Shown here: piece by piece, positions 54,217 to 63,855 of the stretch
How positions within the stretch are numbered: the stretch's first letter is position 1
How the letters are laid out: each line of letters begins with the position of its first letter
Program-made: the position numbers and the translations under genes
Source: Nostoc sp. NMS9
GTDB taxonomy: Bacteria > Cyanobacteriota > Cyanobacteriia > Cyanobacteriales > Nostocaceae
Direction: 5' to 3'
Length of the DNA: 64,000 nt
Assembly (NCBI RefSeq): GCF_017114995.1
Contig: NZ_JABXKL010000066.1
Coordinates: 116,606 to 180,605, forward strand
Notes under the pieces: model-generated
Databases searched by the model: none
What the model was told of the DNA's origin: nothing
The model's input: the letters and a program-made list of their open reading frames with translations, nothing else

Positions 54217-54288
54217 ATTATACCTCCTTGACAAGACGAAACTGTTTTGTTTATCATTACTTTTAAACAAGACTAAACAGTTTCGTCT
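54217..54288. promoter_or_regulatory. Divergent promoter with TetR-type operator
   Basis: AGACGAAACTGTTT (54234-54247) and its exact inverted copy AAACAGTTTCGTCT (54275-54288) enclose a nested TTGTTTA / TAAACAA dyad. Rightward, TTGACA (54228-54233) and TATCAT (54252-54257) are 18 bp apart, with the left arm in the spacer. Leftward, a perfect TATAAT box lies at 54217-54222 on the minus strand, next to the same arm. TetR binding would block both. Confidence 0.75.
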
Positions 54289-54331
54289 GTTAAGACTAAC
54301 TCAGCCGAAACAAAAATCAAGGAGAGTACAA

Positions 54332-55612
54332 ATGCGATCGCCAGCACAGATTCATGAAACAGAAACAAATGATAATCTGCCGATTGTGATTCTAGGGGGT
54401 GGTTTTGCAGGATTGTTCGCAGCACTCCATCTTAGAGATTTACATTCCGGCCCGATTATTTTAATTGACCAATCGTGGTGCTTCGTTTTTAAGCCACTGC
54501 TGTATGAACTGCTCAGTAGCGAAGTCAAGCTAGAGTTAATCTGTCCCCGCTACGATGCATTGCTGCACAACAGTGGTATTACCTTTGTGTTTGGTACAGT
54601 AGAAGCGATCGACCTGGATCAAAAGCAGGTCAAGCTCGACTCTGGCTTAAAATATTCCTACAGTCATTTGGTATTGGCATTGGGCAGCACTACAAGCTAC
54701 CTTGCTATACCTGGGGCAAAAGAACATACGCTATCATTCCGTACCGCCTATGATACGTTTGCGTTAGGACACCACTTACGAAACCGCTTGCAGTTGGCAA
54801 CCCAAACCGAAGATATAGAGGAACACCGTGCTTTGCTGACTGTTGCGATTGTGGGTGGTGGTGCATCTGGGGTGGAAATGGCAGCAACGCTAGCGGATTT
54901 ACTGCCAACTTGGTACATCCCTTTAGGCGGGAACCGACAGGACATTCAGATTGTGATTTTGCAGCGTGGTTCTGAGATTCTCAAAGAGTCTGCAAGCGAT
55001 CGCCTCCGTGAAACTGCACAGTCGGCGCTGCAAGAGCGAACTGCCTCTGTCAATATATTGCTAGGATCTGAGGTCAAAGCGGTGCATCCGGGAACCGTAG
55101 AGTTTGAGCGCAATGGGCAACGGTGGAGATTAGGCGCCGCTACGGTGATATGGACAACTGGAAATGCTACAAATCCCGTGATTGACTCGCTCCCGATTCC
55201 GGCTGAAAACCGGGATGAACACAATCGCCTCCTAGTTAAACCGACTCTACAACTGCCAGAATTTCCAGAAGTATTTGCAGCGGGAGATTGTGCCATCGAT
55301 CCGTTGAATTCCCAGCCTGCTACCGCTCAGGTTGCCTATCAACAAGGAGCGGCGATCGCTCACAATATCAAGGCGCTGATTGCCGGAAAATCTCTTATCC
55401 CTGCAACGGTAAATTTGCGGGGTACGTTGATGAAACTGGGACTGCACGAAAGCGCTGTAGAAATCTTTGATCGCTACGAGGTAAAAGGTCACTTGGGTCA
55501 GGCAATTCGCCTAGCAACCTATCTCGAACTCATGCCTACTCCAGCCCGTAACTTTGTCAACCGGACGGGATGGTTTACTGAAGAGATTTTGAAGCAGATT
55601 GCTGGTGTATAA
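54332..55612 (+). CDS. Type II NADH dehydrogenase-like flavoprotein (NDH-2)
   Basis: FAD-dependent NAD(P)H:quinone oxidoreductase-like protein of 426 residues. The FAD Rossmann motif is VILGGGFAGLFAALHL, and the NAD(P)H-binding motif is VGGGASGVEMAATLADL. Then come LALGSTTSYLAIPGAKEHT, the second flavin motif EVFAAGDCAID and the quinone-side AQVAYQQGAAIAHNIKAL. A strong ribosome site (AAGGAGA) precedes the ATG. As first gene after the TetR operator it is probably co-induced with the RND pump 70 bp downstream. A link between quinone redox state and efflux is inferred. Confidence 0.88.
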   Translation: MRSPAQIHETETNDNLPIVILGGGFAGLFAALHLRDLHSGPIILIDQSWCFVFKPLLYELLSSEVKLELICPRYDALLHNSGITFVFGTVEAIDLDQKQVKLDSGLKYSYSHLVLALGSTTSYLAIPGAKEHTLSFRTAYDTFALGHHLRNRLQLATQTEDIEEHRALLTVAIVGGGASGVEMAATLADLLPTWYIPLGGNRQDIQIVILQRGSEILKESASDRLRETAQSALQERTASVNILLGSEVKAVHPGTVEFERNGQRWRLGAATVIWTTGNATNPVIDSLPIPAENRDEHNRLLVKPTLQLPEFPEVFAAGDCAIDPLNSQPATAQVAYQQGAAIAHNIKALIAGKSLIPATVNLRGTLMKLGLHESAVEIFDRYEVKGHLGQAIRLATYLELMPTPARNFVNRTGWFTEEILKQIAGV

Positions 55613-55682
55613 AGCAAACTTCAGCCTTTGGTAATACTAATTAGTAAGAGAAGCATACTAAATTGAGGGAGTTAAATATCTT

Positions 55683-57176
55683 ATGTCACTTGATCGCCCA
55701 ATTACATCTGGATCTTCAGATCCAACTCACGAGCTAAAAAACGGTACTGCAAGAGGCTCTAGTTCAGTCTTAGCACCAGAATCTACAGATCCGATTAGTA
55801 CTGAGGAAACCGCTTCTAAAGGCCCTCCACAGCGCAAGAAATGGCTTTGGGTGATACTGGCTGTTCTGCTAATTGGAGGCGGGGGTTTTGTGGCTTGGCG
55901 ATTGTTAGGCAAGCGAGAAGCCCCACCACCAGCGCCACCGCCTCTTCCGGTGAAGGTGCAGACTGTTGAATCGAGTCAAGTTCGATCTACCTCTGAGTTT
56001 GTCGGCACATTAGAAGCCCAGCAGCGCGTTTCGCTTCAGCCGCAAATTCAGGGGCGAATCGAACGCATATTTGTATCCAGTGGCGATCGCGTCACCCAAG
56101 GAACGCCGATTCTGTCTCTAAGTTTGGATCAAACTACAGCCAATGTCTCCAGCGCCATTGCTACGGTTAACTCCAATCGGGCGGCTGTAGCAACCGCTCA
56201 GGCACAACTGGAATCAAAACGAGCCGATCAAGTGAAAGCCGCCGCAGATGTGAAATTACAGCAAGTGCAGTTCCAGCGAACCAAGATGCTTGTAACTGAA
56301 GGCGCACAGGCAAGGCAAGAACTCGATATTGCTAAAAATAACCTAGATGCAGCGATCGCCACCCTAGCCGCCGCCCAAAAGCAAGTAAATGCAGGCCAAG
56401 CCAGCATCAATCAGGCACAGTCCAACGTGCAGCAAGCCCAAGCTCAAGTTGCCTCAACTCAAGTTAATCAGAACCAGAAGCAGATAGTTGCACCACTTGA
56501 TGGTATCGTTGGCGATTTCTCCGTCAAAGTGGGCGATTATGTGAATACTGGCGGTAACCTGACCACAATTACCAAAAACGATCTCCTGGATATGCGAATT
56601 TCGGTGCCGTCCAACAATGCTGCCCAATTGCGTCGGGGATTAGCTGTAGAGCTATTGGATGCTAACACAGGTAAGCGTTTAACCACCGGCAGTATTAACT
56701 TTATTTCACCGCAAGTGAATACATCTGGCCAATCTATTTTAGTGAAAGCTCGATTTACTAATTCAAATGGCAAATTGCGGGATGGGCAATATGTTCGCGC
56801 CCGAATTATTTGGAACCAGCAGCCGGGAATTTTGATTCCGACTCAAGTAGTGAATCGGATTGGCGGACAGAGTTTTGTCTATGTGGTGGAAGAAAACAAG
56901 TCAGCCCCTTCTCTGCGAGACGCTACGCGAACGGGGAAGTCAAAAGTCAAAAGTCAAAAGTCAAAAGAAAATGTTGTGGAAGGAGACAAGTCAAAACAAA
57001 AACCGCAATTCGTTGTGCATCAAAAACCTGTGAAGTTGGGTGATGTGCAAAGCGATGCCTCCGGCGGGCTACGCCTACGCTATCCCATTTTAGAGGGAAT
57101 TAAACCAGGCGATCGCATAGTGGTGTCTAACATTCTCAAACTGCGAGATGGCGCACCCATCCAACCACAACCTTAA
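55683..57176 (+). CDS. RND efflux periplasmic adaptor (AcrA/HlyD family)
   Basis: Membrane fusion protein of 497 residues. A cytoplasmic N-terminus leads to one helix (WLWVILAVLLIGGGGFVAWRL). Then come a Pro-rich linker, lipoyl half (GRIERIFVSSGDRVTQGTPI), an Ala/Gln-rich coiled coil, second half (QIVAPLDGIVGDFSVKVGDY), a beta barrel and a membrane-proximal domain. The C-terminal third contains three repeat-derived insertions. These are SAPSLRDATR (palindromic repeat), GKSKVKSQKSKE (four AAGTCAA heptamers, 56937-56964) and SGGLRLRY (57056-57080). They leave the frame open and fall in a loop-like region. Partner of the following RND pump. Confidence 0.9.
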   Translation: MSLDRPITSGSSDPTHELKNGTARGSSSVLAPESTDPISTEETASKGPPQRKKWLWVILAVLLIGGGGFVAWRLLGKREAPPPAPPPLPVKVQTVESSQVRSTSEFVGTLEAQQRVSLQPQIQGRIERIFVSSGDRVTQGTPILSLSLDQTTANVSSAIATVNSNRAAVATAQAQLESKRADQVKAAADVKLQQVQFQRTKMLVTEGAQARQELDIAKNNLDAAIATLAAAQKQVNAGQASINQAQSNVQQAQAQVASTQVNQNQKQIVAPLDGIVGDFSVKVGDYVNTGGNLTTITKNDLLDMRISVPSNNAAQLRRGLAVELLDANTGKRLTTGSINFISPQVNTSGQSILVKARFTNSNGKLRDGQYVRARIIWNQQPGILIPTQVVNRIGGQSFVYVVEENKSAPSLRDATRTGKSKVKSQKSKENVVEGDKSKQKPQFVVHQKPVKLGDVQSDASGGLRLRYPILEGIKPGDRIVVSNILKLRDGAPIQPQP

Positions 57177-57363
57177 AAGTTAATCCCAATTTGAAACAAG
57201 AATGCAACACATAGTTAGGTGAAAGTCACTCTGGGTAAGACTTTCTCAATCCCTTCTCCCAAGGGGAGACGCTGCGCGAACGGGTTCAGCAGTCACTCAT
57301 GGGGGAGACCCCCAAGACCGCGCTGCTTCACCAAAATCTAAAATCCAAAATAGTATAATCATC

Positions 57364-60300
57364 ATGTCGATCGCAGACACCTTTATCAAGCGACCTGTCT
57401 TATCAACGGTTTGCACCATAATAATCTTGCTGATTGGTAGCATCTGTATTCCTTTGCTGCCGATTAACAACTTACCGGAAATTGCCCCCATTCAAGTGCA
57501 AACCACTAGCGTCTATATTGGCGCAGATGCCCAAACCGTTGAAGATACCGTCTCAACCGTGATTGAGCGGCAAGTGAACGGGGTTGAGGGGATGCAGTAC
57601 ATGACTTCAAGCAGTGGTAATGACGGCTCCAGCAGCATTTCAACCCTGTTTGATCCAGCGAGTAACCGTAATATTAACCAAGTTAACGTCCAGAATCGAG
57701 CCGCGATCGCCCAACCGACTTTACCTGAGTCTGTGCGGCAAACTGGGGTAACTACTATAGCACGTTCCAACAGCATTCTGCTAGTTTATGGCTTCTATGC
57801 CGAAAATAGCGAGTACGACAATATCTTTTTGAGTAACTATGTTGACCTATACATCACCGATGCCATCAAGCGAGTCCCTGGTGTAGGGGATGCAACGCTG
57901 TCTGGGGAACGCCAATATGCAATGCGGCTGTGGCTTGACCCGAACGCTTTAGCTAGTCGGGGATTAACGGCAACGGATGTCAGCAGTGCGCTAACTTCTC
58001 AGAATGTTCAGGTGGGGGCAGGGTCGATTGGTCAAGCGCCCACGAAGACGGATCAGAACTCGAATTTCCCACTCCGCATCAATAGTAGATTAAAAGATGT
58101 CAAGGAATTTGAGAATTTGGTAATCAAGTCGGACACCAACGGCACACTGGTTAAACTCAAGGATGTGGGACGAGCCGAGTTAGGTGCGAAGGACTATACA
58201 ACATCGGCATTGGTACAGGGCAAACCCGGCGTTGGGATGCTGATCTATCAGCTTCCGGGCAGCAATGCGCTAAATACTGCCAAAGCGGTGGAAGCGCAAA
58301 TCGCAGAGCTAGAGAAAAACTTTCCCCCAGGGGTGAAAGCCGTCATCGCCTACGACACCAGCAAGTTTGTGGAAGTCTCAATCGAAGAAGTGGTCAAGAC
58401 GCTGATAGAAGCGATCGCCCTAGTGGTGTTGGTGATTTTCGTCTTTTTGCAAGATTGGCGGGCGACGATCATTCCGGCGATCGCTATTCCTGTATCCCTG
58501 GTTGGTGCATTGGGGTTTGCTTATGTCTTGGGCTTCTCGCTCAACACGTTGACCACGTTTGGATTGGTACTGGCAACGGGTTTGGTGGTAGACGATGCGA
58601 TCATCGTCGTTGAGGGAATTGCTGCCAAGATGGAACAAGGCTTAGACCGACGGCAAGCTGCTTTTGAGGCGATGGGGGAACTTTCAGGGGCAGTGATTGC
58701 CACCTCCTTGGTGTTGATGGCGGTATTTATCCCGGTGTCCTTTTTTCCGGGCGCGACCGGCATTATGTATCGGCAGTTCGCACTGATCATTATTTTCTCC
58801 ATCGGCATTTCTTTATTCAATGCCCTGAGTTTCACTCCCAGTATGTCTGGACTCTTCCTGCATCATACCGAGGGTGAAGGGCAAGGGCCGCTGGGCTGGT
58901 TCTTTCGTCAGTTCAACCGGGGCTTTAGCTGGGTACTGAAGCAATACGAGGGTCTGAGCAAGTTTTTGATCCGCATCCGCATGTTCGTAGTCGGGCTATT
59001 TATCCTCGGACTGGCGGCAACAGCGTTTATGTATATTTCCGTCCCTAGTGGATTTGTGCCAGAAGAGGATCAAGGTATTATCGTTGGGATTATTCAGGCT
59101 CCCAATGGTGTTTCCCTCGCCTCCACCGAAAAAATTGTTAACACTGTATCTCAAACTCTGCAAAAAGAAGTGCCGGAGATGGAAGCGTCTCTCGTTATTG
59201 CCGGTTTTGGTCTTAACGGCAATGGGCCGAATCAGGGGACATTTTTCTTTAAGCTGAAAGATTGGAAAGAACGCAAGGGTGAAGAACATTCGGTGAAGGG
59301 GATCGTGCAAAGATTGAATGGCATCTTCGCCCAAAATCAAGATGCATTGATCTTCACCTCCAACCTGCCGGCCGTCTCTGGTTATGGGGTAACGGGTGGC
59401 TTTGAATTTCAACTTCAAGACCGCACCAACGGACAACTGAGTATCGATCAATTTCTGGCGATCGCGCAACAAATGATTGCCAAAGCCAATCAAAATCCCG
59501 TCTTGCGCCAAGTGTTCACTCAATTTACGTCTAGTACTCCCCAATACCAGATTGACATTAACCGCGATCGCTTAGAAGCCCTTGATGTCGATTTTAGTCA
59601 GGCAATGAATACTCTGGGCGCTTACATGGGTGGGCAGTATGTCAACGATTTTACCTTCTCCCAACGCAGCTACCGGGTATACATCCAAGCCGATGAACAG
59701 TTTCGGAACTCTCCAGACAATATTGGTCAAATTAATGTCCGTTCCAGAGGTGGTAATTTGGTGCTACTGAATGAAGTCGCCAAAGTGACTCCAATTACAG
59801 GGCCGCAAACCATCAGCCACTTCAACTTATTCCGCTCGATCAAGATTCAAGGCAGTGCTGCCCCAGGTTACAGTTCTGGGCAAGCAATTGCGGCAATGCA
59901 GGAGACCTTTAAAGAGATTGAGCAGCCAGGGCTGGGTTATGACTGGACTGGACTTTCCAGAGAAGAAAGCAAATCTGGCGGACAAGCGATCGTGCTGTTT
60001 GGTCTCGGTATTGTAGTCGTGTTTCTGATTTTAGCGGCTCAGTACGAAAATTATATCGACCCGATCATCATCTTGCTGACCGTGCCCTTCGCAGTTCTCG
60101 GCGCGATGGTGTTTATCTCATTTAGAGGGTTAGTCAACGATCTGTACTGTCAGGTGGCATTGGTAATGCTGATTGGTTTGGCGAGTAAGAACGCAATTTT
60201 GATTGTGGAATTTGCCAACCATTCGCGGGAGCAGGGCATGACGATCGCCCAGGCTGTACTCCATGCTGTCGAACAACGGTTCCGCCCGATTTTAATGACC

Positions 60301-60597
60301 ACAATCGCCGCCCTGTGTGGGTTCGTTCCTTTATTGCTGTCATCTGGGGCTGGTGCAGCTAGTCGTAACTCCCTCGGTACGGCAGTGTTTGGCGGCTTAT
60401 TGATTTCCACCATTTGCACCCTACTGCTAGTGCCTGTCCTTTATGTAGTGATCAAAAACCTCACAGACTTTGCCTCTAAAGGTAAACCTCCCAAGCCACC
60501 CCAATCGCCTGAACCTACTCCTGCTGGGGAATTAGCCTCTTTGAATGGAAAGAGTCAAAAAACAGTCGTCAAGTTTCAGGGAGATGCCCCTGCTTAA
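57364..60597 (+). CDS. RND efflux pump permease (HAE1/AcrB-like)
   Basis: Inner-membrane proton-driven exporter of 1077 residues, usual length for the family. It has N-terminal FIKRPVLSTVCTIIILLIGS, two large periplasmic loops and two sets of six helices. The proton-relay Asp pair is in TM4 (ATGLVVDDAIIVVEG). Further features are FLQDWRATIIPAIAIPVSLVG, LILAAQYENYIDPIIILLTV and GLASKNAILIVEF in the second half. The 187-bp gap to the adaptor holds dispersed repeats but no promoter is obvious, so co-transcription from the TetR-controlled promoter is likely. Substrates are unknown; no outer-membrane channel gene is present. Confidence 0.95.
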   Translation: MSIADTFIKRPVLSTVCTIIILLIGSICIPLLPINNLPEIAPIQVQTTSVYIGADAQTVEDTVSTVIERQVNGVEGMQYMTSSSGNDGSSSISTLFDPASNRNINQVNVQNRAAIAQPTLPESVRQTGVTTIARSNSILLVYGFYAENSEYDNIFLSNYVDLYITDAIKRVPGVGDATLSGERQYAMRLWLDPNALASRGLTATDVSSALTSQNVQVGAGSIGQAPTKTDQNSNFPLRINSRLKDVKEFENLVIKSDTNGTLVKLKDVGRAELGAKDYTTSALVQGKPGVGMLIYQLPGSNALNTAKAVEAQIAELEKNFPPGVKAVIAYDTSKFVEVSIEEVVKTLIEAIALVVLVIFVFLQDWRATIIPAIAIPVSLVGALGFAYVLGFSLNTLTTFGLVLATGLVVDDAIIVVEGIAAKMEQGLDRRQAAFEAMGELSGAVIATSLVLMAVFIPVSFFPGATGIMYRQFALIIIFSIGISLFNALSFTPSMSGLFLHHTEGEGQGPLGWFFRQFNRGFSWVLKQYEGLSKFLIRIRMFVVGLFILGLAATAFMYISVPSGFVPEEDQGIIVGIIQAPNGVSLASTEKIVNTVSQTLQKEVPEMEASLVIAGFGLNGNGPNQGTFFFKLKDWKERKGEEHSVKGIVQRLNGIFAQNQDALIFTSNLPAVSGYGVTGGFEFQLQDRTNGQLSIDQFLAIAQQMIAKANQNPVLRQVFTQFTSSTPQYQIDINRDRLEALDVDFSQAMNTLGAYMGGQYVNDFTFSQRSYRVYIQADEQFRNSPDNIGQINVRSRGGNLVLLNEVAKVTPITGPQTISHFNLFRSIKIQGSAAPGYSSGQAIAAMQETFKEIEQPGLGYDWTGLSREESKSGGQAIVLFGLGIVVVFLILAAQYENYIDPIIILLTVPFAVLGAMVFISFRGLVNDLYCQVALVMLIGLASKNAILIVEFANHSREQGMTIAQAVLHAVEQRFRPILMTTIAALCGFVPLLLSSGAGAASRNSLGTAVFGGLLISTICTLLLVPVLYVVIKNLTDFASKGKPPKPPQSPEPTPAGELASLNGKSQKTVVKFQGDAPA

Positions 60598-60630
60598 CTG
60601 CTTGAGAGCGGCGTACCACACGCTACAAAT

Positions 60631-60686
60631 GAAACAAACAAGCTAGTTTGTTTCTTGAAAGCGATTAGGATGCGATCGCTTTCAAG
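60631..60686. terminator. Two adjacent hairpins after the RND operon
   Basis: GAAACAAAC / GTTTGTTTC (60631-60654) and CTTGAAAGCGAT / ATCGCTTTCAAG (60654-60686) are perfect stems of 9 and 12 bp sharing one base. No T-run follows, so terminator function is tentative. The remaining spacer to the hydrolase gene holds TCCAAAA/TCTAAAA heptamers. Confidence 0.45.
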
Positions 60687-60834
60687 CTTGACTTCCAAGC
60701 GCTATCGTCTAATCCAAAATCTAAAATTGAAGCGGGGCGGGGCATGTATCAAAAAACTTTTTTAATCCAAAATCCAAAATCTAAAATCCAAAATCTAAAA
60801 TTGGCACGGTCAAATTACTCATTCACACGATGCT

Positions 60835-62529
60835 ATGAAACTTAAAATTCCTTCTTGGGTCGGTACCACTATCGGGCTGTTGAGCATGGGAATGATGCCA
60901 GCTCTCGGTGCTGAACAAATAAAATTTTCTTACAGTCTTTTAGAATTTTCTCTTCCTGTTACTGATTTAAAAACTTATGCTCAAGAAGGTAAAATTAGCA
61001 GTCAACTAGCATCATATACAAAGCGCCTCAAACCAGAGGATGTTGCTCAACTGCGTCAGGTTTTGACTGAAAAACAAAAATTAAGTCCCGTAGCAGTCTC
61101 TCAATTTCTTTATTCAGAAATTGGAGAATCGATGTTAAATTCTGCGGGTGAATTGATTCAAACAGATTCAAGACAAAACGGTTTTTATGCAATTCGTGCG
61201 GCGTTGATTCTAGCAGCGGCTGATCCAGGGGGATTAACACTACTTAATACGATGCGCTACTTCCCTTCACAGAATATTCGGATTAACACTGAAAAGCTTT
61301 TGGCACTGATGAATAAACTCTCCACTCTGAAAAAGGAGACAAATCAAGCTCTCTCTGTAATTGAGCAACAGTCTACTACAGAAGCATCTACTGAACCACC
61401 TGTAAATATCTCAAAATTACCGGAACTATACAACAAGTCAGGATCGTTTTCTTGGCAGAAAAAAGCGATCGCGTTTGTGGATACTAATCGTAAATCCCTG
61501 ACTGGAAGTATTAAAACTAGAGTCATTCAGACAGATATCTATTTACCTGAAAGTCAATCATCCGCACCAGTTGTAGTCATTTCTCATGGACTAGGTTCCG
61601 ATCGCGATAGCTTTGCTTACTTGGCAGAAAATTTAGCATCCTATGGATTTGCTGTTGTTGTTCCTCAGCATCCTGGTAGTGATTCTCTCCAAATGGAAGC
61701 ACTACTCACAGGGAAAAGCCAACAAGTATTTGCAGACACAGAATTAATTGACCGACCTTTAGACGTAACGTTTGTACTTAATCAATTAGAGCAGCGTTCA
61801 ACATCTGATCCCTGGCTACAAGGAAAAATCAACGTTCAACAAGTCGGTGTGATTGGACAATCTTTTGGTGGTTACACAGCCTTAGTCTTAGCTGGCGCAC
61901 GCATCAATATTAATCAGTTGCACAAAGATTGTAAATCTGAATCTGATCCGGTCAATATGTCGTTGTTGTTGCAGTGTCGTGCTTTAGCACTGGGAAAAAA
62001 TTCTCCTGATTATGAACAGATACAACAAAACTTAAGCAACCTAGATTTACGCGATCGCCGAGTCAAAGCTGTGATTGCTCTCAATCCAGTCACGAGTAGT
62101 CTTCTTGGGCAAGCAGGTCTGAGCCGAATCGAAATTCCCGTAGCCATTGCTGGTGGAGCCTCAGACACGTTTACTCCCGCCTTGTTGGAACAAGTACAAG
62201 CATTTTCCTGGTTGACTACCAAAGACAAGTATTTGGGTATTGGTGACAAAGGGAATCATACTGATTTGATTGCTGGTGTGAGTAGCGTAATTTTACCATC
62301 TTCTAACCGTTTCTCTAGTTTCTCTGGACGTGACCCAGAATTGGGACGCATTCATTTTCAGGCTTTTAGTACAGCTTTTATGAAAGTATATCTTGCTCAC
62401 CAGACTGAATATCGTCCTTTTCTCAGTACATCTTATGTGAAGAACTCAAATCGTGATGAAGCAGTCAAGGTCTATTTCGTCAGGTCGCTACCACCAGGAT
62501 TTCCCCAAGAATTAGTTCGCAAGAAATGA
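60835..62529 (+). CDS. Exported alpha/beta hydrolase with N-terminal DUF1400
   Basis: A 564-residue protein. A signal peptide (VGTTIGLLSMGMMPALGA) is followed by the DUF1400 domain typical of cyanobacteria (IKFSYSLLEFSLPVTDLKTY, YFPSQNIRINTEKLLALMNK). The hydrolase domain has the oxyanion region VVVISHGLGSDRDSFAYLAE, the nucleophile elbow Gly-Gln-Ser-Phe-Gly (VGVIGQSFGGYTALVLAG), and a likely catalytic His in GIGDKGNHTDLIAG. It probably cleaves esters or lipids in the periplasm; the substrate is unknown. It stands alone between repeat regions. Confidence 0.88.
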   Translation: MKLKIPSWVGTTIGLLSMGMMPALGAEQIKFSYSLLEFSLPVTDLKTYAQEGKISSQLASYTKRLKPEDVAQLRQVLTEKQKLSPVAVSQFLYSEIGESMLNSAGELIQTDSRQNGFYAIRAALILAAADPGGLTLLNTMRYFPSQNIRINTEKLLALMNKLSTLKKETNQALSVIEQQSTTEASTEPPVNISKLPELYNKSGSFSWQKKAIAFVDTNRKSLTGSIKTRVIQTDIYLPESQSSAPVVVISHGLGSDRDSFAYLAENLASYGFAVVVPQHPGSDSLQMEALLTGKSQQVFADTELIDRPLDVTFVLNQLEQRSTSDPWLQGKINVQQVGVIGQSFGGYTALVLAGARININQLHKDCKSESDPVNMSLLLQCRALALGKNSPDYEQIQQNLSNLDLRDRRVKAVIALNPVTSSLLGQAGLSRIEIPVAIAGGASDTFTPALLEQVQAFSWLTTKDKYLGIGDKGNHTDLIAGVSSVILPSSNRFSSFSGRDPELGRIHFQAFSTAFMKVYLAHQTEYRPFLSTSYVKNSNRDEAVKVYFVRSLPPGFPQELVRKK

Positions 62530-62605
62530 GAATTAAATAATTAATAGGACTTACACATTGACAATAAATGCCAAATATGAATAAGTTTAAAAACCACATC
62601 TTTCG

Positions 62606-63602
62606 TAAGGGCACAGCATTGCTCATTGGTGTCAACTTAAGCTTAAATGCTTATCCCCTTTAATCCTCCCTTAGAGGATGTTTTAAAAGTATTTAACTGT
62701 GATTTTAGGCACTTATCGATCCCCCCTAACCCCCCTTAAAAAGTGGGGAACCGGAATCAAAGTCCCCCAATTCATCGGGGGATTTAGAAGGATCTAGAAC
62801 GTTTTGATACTTACAATAGGACTTTTAAAACATCCTCTTAGAAATAGGGGAAAAAGAAATCTAGTTCCCTCCCCTTTATAAGGCTACGGTGTACACACAA
62901 GTTTTCTAGAGTTGCTCCACAGCTTCTTGATCCCCCCAACCCCCCTTAAAAAGGCTACGGTGTACACACAAGTCTGAAGTTGCTCAAGAATCTGGGTTTT
63001 ACCCCACTTTAACCACTGCTTGAATTCAATAAACGACCACCCGAATTCAATAAACGACCACCCGAATTCAATAAACGACCACCCAAAATCAATAAACGAC
63101 CACCCGAATTCAATAAACGACCACCCAAAATCAATAAACGACCACCCGAATTCAATAAACGACCACCCAAAATCAATAAACGACCACCCGAATTCAATAA
63201 ACGACCACCCAAAATCAATAAACGACCACCCGAATTCAATAAATGACCACCCAAAATCAATAAACTTATTGCATAAATTCTTAAAACCTCACCTTAAACC
63301 TGATTCACTAAGGTTTAAGCTTTAGTTTTACCTCACCCTAACCATCATTGCGATTAAGTAGGTAATCTTTGGGATTTAAGAAGAAATTCGACTTGTGTGT
63401 ACACGGTAGCTTAAAAAGGGGGGCAAAGACCTCTCAAAGTCCTCCTTTTTAAGGAGGATTTAGGAGGATCTATTCTGTACACACATCTGTGAGGGTTAGG
63501 GTGGGGTAACACGGTGAGTAATGGTCAGTGAGTGAACTCAATATCACGTTTTAACAAAGGTTTCCCGTTAAGTTGACACTAATGAGCATTGCTTTGCCCT
63601 TA
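62606..63602. repeat. 1-kb repeat complex bounded by 35-bp inverted repeats
   Basis: The ends (TAAGGGCACAGCATTGCTC, 62606-62640; inverse at 63568-63602) match at 32 of 35 positions. Inside are two direct copies of AAGGCTACGGTGTACACACA (62880 and 62951) with one inverted copy at 63391-63412. Also inside are several CCCCCCTAACCCCCCTT-type repeats and the 21-bp array. No gene or transposase was found in the whole 62530-63855 gap. Confidence 0.7.
63022..63265. repeat. 21-bp tandem array with alternating units (11.6 copies)
   Basis: Units GAATTCAATAAACGACCACC(C) and AAAATCAATAAACGACCACC(C) alternate after the first three, giving a 42-bp higher-order period. The units are adjacent with no unique spacers. 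Both strands remain open in frame (SINDHPN on plus, GGRLLIL on minus), but no start signal or family match supports a protein. Confidence 0.92.
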
Positions 63603-63855
63603 GAGGATGTTTGAAAAGTCATCTTCTCGGTATCAAAACTTTTAGATCCCTCTAAATCTCCCGATATATTGGGAGACTTAGATTCCGGTTCCCCCCTTTT
63701 TAAGGGGGGTTAGGGGGGATCTAAAAGTGCCTCAAATTACAGGTCTATTTACGATCGCAGGATAATTAATAAAAGCCTAAAACAACCTATGCATCATTCT
63801 TATTTAATTTTTACTTTTGCCTTGTTGTACTAAATATAATTTCAACCTAAACAAT

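Noticed and set aside
63009..63325. Array at 63 kb considered as CRISPR
   Set aside because: Units of 21 bp are directly adjacent with two alternating versions; there are no unique spacers and no cas genes.
63009..63325. Heptad-repeat proteins on both strands of the 63-kb array
   Set aside because: Open frames follow simply from a 21-bp period without stops; no start signals and no family match.
62530..63855. Insertion sequence in the terminal repeat region
   Set aside because: Inverted ends are present but no transposase or remnant of one can be read in any frame.
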